In this document: piece by piece, positions 59,001-64,000 of the stretch
How positions within the stretch are numbered: position 1 is the stretch's first letter
Layout: every line of letters begins with the position of its first letter
Source of the DNA: Sipunculus nudus
Lineage: Eukaryota; Annelida; Sipuncula; Golfingiida; Sipunculidae
Length of the DNA: 64,000 bases
Reading direction: 5' to 3'
Assembly (NCBI GenBank): GCA_026874595.1
Contig: CM049307.1
Location: forward strand, 25,332,362-25,396,361
Translations under genes and position numbers: made by a program
Notes under the pieces: model-generated
Told to the model about the DNA's origin: nothing
Databases searched by the model: none
What the model saw: only the letters and a program-made list of their open reading frames with translations

Positions 59001-60806
59001 GTCAAGACACACCGCAGCAGGTAGTCAGGCTGAAGCCCTTGTTGAGGGATACGACACCCATCTGGAGCTGGAAGGCTTTGAAAATTTCGGACAAGCAGAA
59101 AGGTATATTGGAAAATACTTCGCAACTCTAGATGATGCTGAGCGTGCACTATCACTTACAGAAGAAATTCAAGCAAAGGTAAACTTGACAAGCTTGTGCC
59201 GAGTACCCTTGCACCTACATTTGATGTGTCTTCTTTGGGAAGCTGGAAAGGAACTAGGGAAGAGGAAAACTGATTTATATATCAGGATTCTAAGGTACAC
59301 TCTGGACATATATACGGTGAAAAAGAAACGTGAGAAAAACGTGAAATTAGATGATCTCAGCGATTATCACGACGATCTACTTCAATATGGGGATGTGGCT
59401 TTAAGAGGGCTCATGAGAAAAAGAAACCGGTTTGTCTTCAATACTTCAGTAAACAGTGAGTGTGAGCGAAACGATTCCTTAATCAGGGATAAGGGTTGCA
59501 GAGCAGGGTTAATGTTGCGAATGGAGCCCGGCTACTTTGGAGATAGCATTGAGAGGGTGAAATTTCAGCACTTATCGCTTCAAGAACTTTTGGCCGCCTA
59601 CGTCTTGTGGAAATGTGAGGATAGTTTCAGGAGTTTCTTGAAACATGTCTGCACTCTTGTGATTCTACATGACTTCAGGAATACCATAATGTTTCTTTGT
59701 GGTTTCAGTGAAGAAAGGGGAAATGAAATTCTTAAACATGCACATAATATTGCTAAGAATAGCAAGGAGATCCCTTCTGCAAGCCAGTGTCCGTATTTCA
59801 ACCCTGTGTACAGGGAAAGTAAATTGGGAAGCCGAAATATATGCTTCAACAAACCTTAGTTGCTTCATGGCACAATGCCTACAGGAATACAACGACAAAC
59901 ATATGTGCAGTGTTTCCCTCCCAGGGGAACTCGTTCTTGATCTGTCAATGGTAAGCGAATCAAAAGCTATTGTGGATCTCTGTAGATACAACAAAGCAAT
60001 CACCATTTTGGACAATATTGTCATCAAAAACGGGTCTTTAAACAGAACCGACTTGCGCACTCTTTTTTCAAACAAGGCATTGCTTCTGTACAAGATGAAT
60101 GGACTCCAAAATGTCCACCATGAAATTCCTCGTAAAGCTCTTCTTGGGCAGCATGAACCTATCGTTTCTCGGGGAAAGAGTTCAGATTCTTTTCCAGTCG
60201 AAATTCTTAGTACATATCCTGCTTCAGGATACTCAGTTTACTCGTGATCAGCTGGAAGTGGTATTTAAATATTTGCCCCTGAGGTGTCCAAATCTGCTTG
60301 AACTTGACCTATCTGGAAATGATCTGAGCGGAAGTATGATAATGATGAGTGGAGCCGTGTGTAAGTTGAAGTGTCTAGAGCGTCTGTTGATCTTGAGGTG
60401 TAATATATCAGCAGCCGTTCTTGCACAACTTCTGCAGAGCAACTCGAAATCTCTGTGGTGTATTGATGTATCCGAAAACCCAATTGAACTTGATACAGTT
60501 TTTAACCAGAAAGTTACCTCAAACCTTGAAGAACTGATATACTTATTCTGCAAAGGAATTTGCATTCAAGACAATGAGTCATCGAGCTTTGAGGGTATGA
60601 TGGAGGACTTCCTCCCAGGAGTGACTTTATTTTTAAGTAAAGATTCAAACCCTAAAGAGAGGAAGCTTTGTGATAAGGAAGTCACGGCTCTTCACAAGCG
60701 CATGGCAGACGCAAGTGTTGAAATGAGCGCTGCATGGAACATTGTGATAGTTTGCTTTGTGTTGGTGATACACTGTATTGTGGATTACCATCTATCTCCT
60801 GACTAG
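54539..60806 (+). CDS. NLR-like receptor: CARD-CARD-NACHT-LRR with hydrophobic C-terminus (two frame breaks)
   Basis: Proteins of this type are cytosolic innate immune sensors: NACHT binds nucleotide and oligomerises, CARDs recruit CARD partners, and LRRs regulate or sense. Seven exons join in phase: 54539-54679, 55671-55809, 56159-56310, 56648-56788, 57046-57103, 57819-58084 and 58594-60806. The first six give 299 codons: CARD1 (residues about 1-93), CARD2 (about 96-190) and a linker. The seventh holds Walker A GQPGMGKTT (about 310), Walker B FVLDALDE (about 403), sensor RFVTSRH (about 432), a winged-helix-like HLSLQELLAAY motif (about 626), about three LRRs and a C-terminal hydrophobic stretch, for about 1,035 residues. 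The ATG is favoured because TAA lies two codons upstream in frame. Exon 7 needs two +1 shifts, near 59810-59830 and 60098-60120. Without them it stops at 59857-59859 after about 720 residues, losing LRRs and tail. Architecture resembles mollusc NLRC4-like genes. Family identity is firm; gene integrity is not. Confidence 0.88.
55671..55809 (+). CDS. NLR-like gene exon 2 (CARD1, second half)
   Basis: Acceptor TATTTCAG, then TNSEQAAWFYDNLLKRPERD and ALVKTGQQHVACQLW, the CARD helix 4-6 pattern. It ends GAAG followed by GTTGGT (phase 1). Confidence 0.87.
56012..56051. repeat. (GT)n microsatellite in NLR intron 2
   Basis: GT run preceded by GAGAGG, about 110 bases upstream of the exon 3 acceptor. 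Confidence 0.92.
56159..56310 (+). CDS. NLR-like gene exon 3 (CARD2, first half)
   Basis: Acceptor CTATTGACAG. The phase-1 G from exon 2 completes GGT. It encodes VKILLLMRPDMLDNILLNND and FWTKIREKGVFTGEVIDSVK, and ends AAG followed by GTAAAA (phase 0). The frame continues open upstream into the intron, but no other acceptor there keeps the phase. Confidence 0.85.
56648..56788 (+). CDS. NLR-like gene exon 4 (CARD2, second half)
   Basis: Acceptor TTTTCATAG, then 47 codons with KREKLDNIIDILLEANHD and FISCLEESTKHRLLKAKSYW. Ends TGG followed by GTGAGA, phase 0. The phase and position relative to CARD helices match the CARD1 split. Confidence 0.87.
57046..57103 (+). CDS. NLR-like gene exon 5 (linker)
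   Basis: A short 58-base exon with acceptor TTTTCAG and donor G followed by GTAAGT. It encodes MNILNPKPTCTFGAQPMAF and ends in phase 1. No domain; it links CARD2 to the pre-NACHT region. Confidence 0.75.
57404..57511. repeat. Two-copy 36-bp repeat in NLR intron 5
   Basis: CCAAAATTTAAAAATGTTCG plus ATGAYATAGTCGTATA occurs at 57404-57439 and again at 57476-57511, with one difference. Confidence 0.85.
57819..58084 (+). CDS. NLR-like gene exon 6 (pre-NACHT linker)
   Basis: The acceptor must lie after an in-frame TAG at 57812-57814. The site ending at 57818 (ATTAGATAG) fits phase 1; one ending at 57833 also fits and would make the exon 15 bases shorter. It encodes a region rich in Lys/His/Trp (for example KIVVWPYGLRLKWENIHSLF) that precedes NACHT in invertebrate NLR-like proteins. 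Ends AAC followed by GTAAGA (phase 0). Confidence 0.78.
58594..60806 (+). CDS. NLR-like gene exon 7 (NACHT, winged helix, LRR, tail) with two +1 frame changes
   Basis: Acceptor TGCTTTTGTAG. Frame 1 is open from 58594 to the TAG at 59857-59859 and carries all NACHT motifs. The conserved sequence then continues in the next frame (NWEAEIYASTNLSCFMAQCL, from about 59822) to about 60110, and then in the third frame, which has the LRRs (NLLELDLSGNDLSG) and the stop at 60804-60806. The exon length is a multiple of three plus two, as two single-base insertions would give. No plausible introns occur at the breaks. Confidence 0.88.
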
Positions 60807-62504
60807 CAACAAATCAAGAATTAATTACTCTGACTAACAGTTCTAACTAATGATGGATATAAAGTTTGACAGAAAACCGGAGGTTTCGATGAAGTGGAAT
60901 GTGTGATCGCGTTGTGACCGAATTCATGATTTCTCAGGTTTACGTGATATTGTATGACTCATTCGAGAAAGGAATACTTCATTCTTTTAAAAGATTTTAT
61001 TACTTCTAACTTAGCCCTGTCATTTAGAATATGAAAAAGAAAAATATTTCAGATTTAGAATATTGCCTGAAATCTCAACATGCATTAATAGACAGGGTGG
61101 GATGATTATATTCTGAGATATGTTAATGTGAATCTGTGAGAAAGCTAGGTACTCTTATCGACACCCAAATCTCAGTTATCGTAGGATCGAAGTATAAATT
61201 TCGAATCTGCATTCTAAGGAATGCAAGCCTCCCCGTTGCTCTCGAAAAACCGTGTTTGCCTTTATTTATTCGGCCCATATTCCAAGGTTCATTCGTGCAT
61301 AAGTGACTGTACATTTTCAAATATTATTTGATAACATTACTGAATCAGGATAATATGCCCGATCCACACAAAACTCTAATCCATTCCTCATTGGCCCTTT
61401 CCCAAAATACACTAGAATTTCCGTTCATAATTGCGCGTGTTATGTTGTGAACAAGCGACAAACACCCCCCACACACAAACATCCCCCCCCCCACACACAC
61501 ACACACGAATAGAGATGAATGAACAGTTCGACTACTCTGGAACACAAATTATATCCTTTTGCCCCGTCCGCTTCCCCAGATTGACTGATCTTAGATTCTG
61601 TTCTTATACCGAAATCCGGGCCTGTTCTTTTAACCCATGCTTCCCGTGAATATTAATAAATCTACAGAAAATTGACAACCATTATAGGCTATAATCTGAG
61701 CATTTGATCAACACGCCAATTGTTGACAACATGACCATTAATTCCCATTAATTCGGAATCTAATATAAAAACATACGACACCTTTGTGGCCAACTCTGGT
61801 AAAAATCTCTCCGCTAGATAAGACCACCTGATCAATTGCTTTGCAGGAGCTAACTGGAAAAATAAATCTTGTAAGCCTCTATACTTAAAAAAACATAACA
61901 AATCTGGTCCAAAATTTAACTAATGCCTTACAAAACATGAACCTCCTTAAGTTAGCATAAGAAAATCAAGTCATTATAATACATCACACAAAACCAATTT
62001 CATTAATTCCAACCATAAACTGGCAGCGAGACCAGCAAGACCGGACACAGAACTCTTTGATGATTAGTTAAACTCCACCTCCATATATAATGAGTATCAA
62101 ATAATCTTGATCATCAGAATAGCATGAGGCGACACTGCCATATATTGGACGAAGTATCATATATCACAATAGTCCAAAACTGGACGCTGACGGCCCCCAC
62201 AACCCCCAACCTCTAAAAAGTCTGTTGGGCTTTTACACCCGAGCCTACTGGCTCATCAGGCCGGAGCTTACCCCCAACCTCTGTTCATATAATAATACGG
62301 TTCATTTGCATTTTCCTTCCATACACTGGCGGCACAAAAGCAATAAGTCTCAGGAGAGATTGTTAAGCCTTGGCCGGAACCATAAGAGAGATATTAAAGG
62401 ACGCCTATACTAAAGACATCTGTACACAGATACACAATATAAAAGTTGCAATTATCTTTTCATATAATACAAAATAATAAAAGACTTTCGGGTAGTTGCT
62501 TTTT

Positions 62505-62505
<1 letters not shown>
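60807..62505. other. Downstream flank of the NLR-like gene
   Basis: Contains dispersed repeat copy 2 and a C-rich/CA-rich tract at 61464-61506. No convincing polyadenylation signal lies close to the stop; AATAAA near 61655 is about 850 bases away. A GC-richer patch at about 62180-62410 may be another repeat. No gene seen. Confidence 0.45.
61150..61460. repeat. Dispersed repeat, copy 2
   Basis: Diverged direct copy of 43640-43945, with the shared GCATTCTAAGGAA-GCAAGCCTCC and TCGTGCATAAGTGAC blocks in the same order. Confidence 0.7.

Positions 62506-62542
<37 letters not shown>
62506..62542. repeat. (TA)n microsatellite abutting the partial LTR
   Basis: The TA run ends directly at TGTTACAGG. 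Confidence 0.9.
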
Positions 62543-62546
<4 letters not shown>

Positions 62547-62852
62547 ACAGGTGCTCTTTTTATTGTGTGGCACGGGCGTAACTCGTGTTGGCCCTGGTAC
62601 GTGGATGTACGCACAGCGATGTCCTCTCGATAATTCCTGAAACGCGTGTTGTGCAAGAACTTATAGACTGTTCGAGAAGTGGAAAATTCCCGGCTTGGGG
62701 TGTGGAGGTATGTAAAGGGGCTGTGTTTTAGAACCAGAGGGCAGACAGCACAGCAGATACCAGCGGACGCAGAAGCGTGTGTCAGATTCTAAGACCTTAT
62801 CCGACGAATGCGGCAATTATACATTTTCAAAGACTTTCTCCTGGATTTTATG
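62543..62852 (+). mobile_element. Partial copy of the LTR-like element
   Basis: TGTTACAGGTGCTC through CTCCTGGATTTTATG matches, inverted, the first half of 45349-46006 with substitutions and small indels. Homology stops at about 62852, so the polyadenylation half is absent or replaced. The TATA-like site is degenerate here (GGTATGTAAAGG). Confidence 0.75.
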
Positions 62853-63107
62853 CTTTGATGGTTCAAGCAGTCAGGTTGGTGTGGCCTGGTCAGCCTCATA
62901 TCCTCCGGTATACCGATGTCCCAGGCACCAATCTTTCCAAGACCTTCATGTCTTGTTTACTATTTCAAAACGTAAAGTATAAAAATGTCAGAAGTCGGCC
63001 GTGTTTGTGACGCAAAGAGTACACAGTTGAGTTCAGAGGTGCAAGTTTTAAGGCATTTCTGTCAAGACAAATTATCAAATTCTAAATATTCAGTGAATAA
63101 TATTTAA

Positions 63108-63530
63108 GACCCGTTTATTCACAGAGTGGCTTGGCCTTTAGATCTGTTTATTCAGTGTGGCTTGGCCTTAAGATCCTTTTATTCACAGTGAGGCTTAGCC
63201 TTAAGATCTGTTTATTCACAATGTGGATTGGCCTTAAAGTCTGGTTATTAACAGTGAGGCTTGGCCTTAATTTCTGTTCATTCACAGTGTGGCTTAGCCT
63301 TAAGATCCGTTATTCACAGTGTGGCTTGGCCTTAAGATCTGTTTATTCACAGTGTGCCTGACCATTAGTTATGTTTATTCACAGTGTGGCTTAGCCTTAA
63401 GATCTGTTATTCTCAGTGTGGCTTGGCCTTAAGATCCGTTTATTCACAGTGTGGCTTAGCCTTAAGATATTTTTACTCACAGTGTGACTCAGCCTTAAGG
63501 TCCGTTTATTCATAGTGTGGCTCAGCCTTT
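63108..63530. repeat. 33-bp minisatellite, about 13 units
   Basis: The unit is TCCGTTTATTCACAGTGTGG followed by CTTAGCCTTAAGA, with substitutions and one-base length changes. It ends in CAGCCTTTCAGTGGCAGATC, where the sequence becomes unique. The hydrophobic periodic plus-strand frame across it is a repeat artefact. Confidence 0.93.
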
Positions 63531-64000
63531 CAGTGGCAGATCAAAGACTTTGCTATAGAGTGGGCACAACTTCCTAAAGGGTGTGATTTTTTTATGTACT
63601 TCGATCAGCATCGTCATGAAACAGGAGTGTCAAATGTTTTAATACGAAATAACAAGGCCATATGTACATTCTCCTCTGTGACCTTAAATAGTAGCGATAA
63701 ATGGGCATTTAAATCTAAAATAAATTTAAAATTTTAAATTAGTGAATATAGAATCCTTTACTGAAACTTTTTTTTAAAACTCGCTATATCCCACTCAGCA
63801 GCATAGTTAAAATTAAATATACATGGCATTAATGGTTTTGAGATCCTCCAAATAGAAATGCTATTAGAACACCTAACGTAGTGTCCATAAATATTTATAG
63901 TGGCAATAACAAAAGATATGAATTCCTGAAGAATTTCAATTATAAAAACTACTACATTGGAAGAATACTTAAACAAATTAACACCCGAATTAACATGAGG
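63531..64000. other. Right-edge flank
   Basis: AT-rich sequence with no recognisable feature except CAGTGGCAGATC at 63530, which resembles the left end of the 44251 element. No matching right end is in the window. Confidence 0.4.

Noticed and set aside
59665-60093. Antisense 142-residue frame over the NACHT/LRR exon
   Set aside because: It is a shadow of the sense coding sequence and shows no domain.
59810-60120. Tiny introns explaining the frame changes in the NLR exon 7
   Set aside because: Any GT-AG pair fitting the breaks would be only tens of bases long and would remove conserved residues; single-base indels fit better.
63131-63361. Hydrophobic periodic protein
   Set aside because: It is the translation of the 33-bp minisatellite, and indels in the array shift the frame.

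Overview
This window is animal nuclear DNA, most likely from a marine lophotrochozoan such as a mollusc; that taxon is inferred from the style of the genes and repeats, not proven. It is AT-rich and gene-poor. Short coding exons are bounded by GT/AG splice sites, and there are many AT, GT, GA and poly-C/G tracts, minisatellites, decayed LINEs and miniature inverted-repeat elements. Nothing bacterial or viral is visible, and most open frames are chance frames in non-coding or repeat DNA.

Two spliced genes can be supported. (1) On the plus strand at 54.5-60.8 kb lies an NLR-like innate immune receptor gene. Six small exons encode two CARD domains, each split by an intron at a matching place, and a linker. 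One large exon encodes a NACHT ATPase, a winged-helix-like region, a few leucine-rich repeats and a short hydrophobic C-terminal tail. All splice phases agree up to the large exon, but that exon carries two +1 frame changes after the NACHT module. The locus is therefore a pseudogene, a truncated receptor, or an intact gene with two assembly errors. (2) On the minus strand at 36.66-40.71 kb lies a LITAF/CDIP1-type zinc-binding membrane-adaptor gene. Its last three exons join in phase into a complete LITAF domain; its first coding exon was not found.

Layout: 1-925 is a 36-bp minisatellite. 0.9-12.4 kb has no gene. A 5'-truncated LINE tail lies at 12.4-12.8 kb and a degenerate minisatellite at 15.0-15.7 kb. 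A very homogeneous 113-bp satellite occupies 22.3-23.8 kb, followed by a diverged ~300-bp tandem module at 24.2-25.3 kb. 25.3-34.8 kb is non-coding with repeats. The LITAF gene has a LINE fragment and an inverted-repeat element in its large intron. Three further inverted-repeat elements lie at 41.1-41.9, 44.3-45.1 and 50.5-51.7 kb. There is a putative solo LTR at 45.3-46.0 kb, a decayed L1/Tx1-like LINE on the minus strand at 48.2-50.5 kb, the NLR gene, a partial inverted copy of the LTR at 62.5 kb, and a 33-bp minisatellite at 63.1-63.5 kb.

The two genes show no operon-like or evident functional link. NLRs and LITAF-family proteins both occur in animal innate immune signalling, but their proximity here may be chance. 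All family assignments come from reading motifs; no database search was run.
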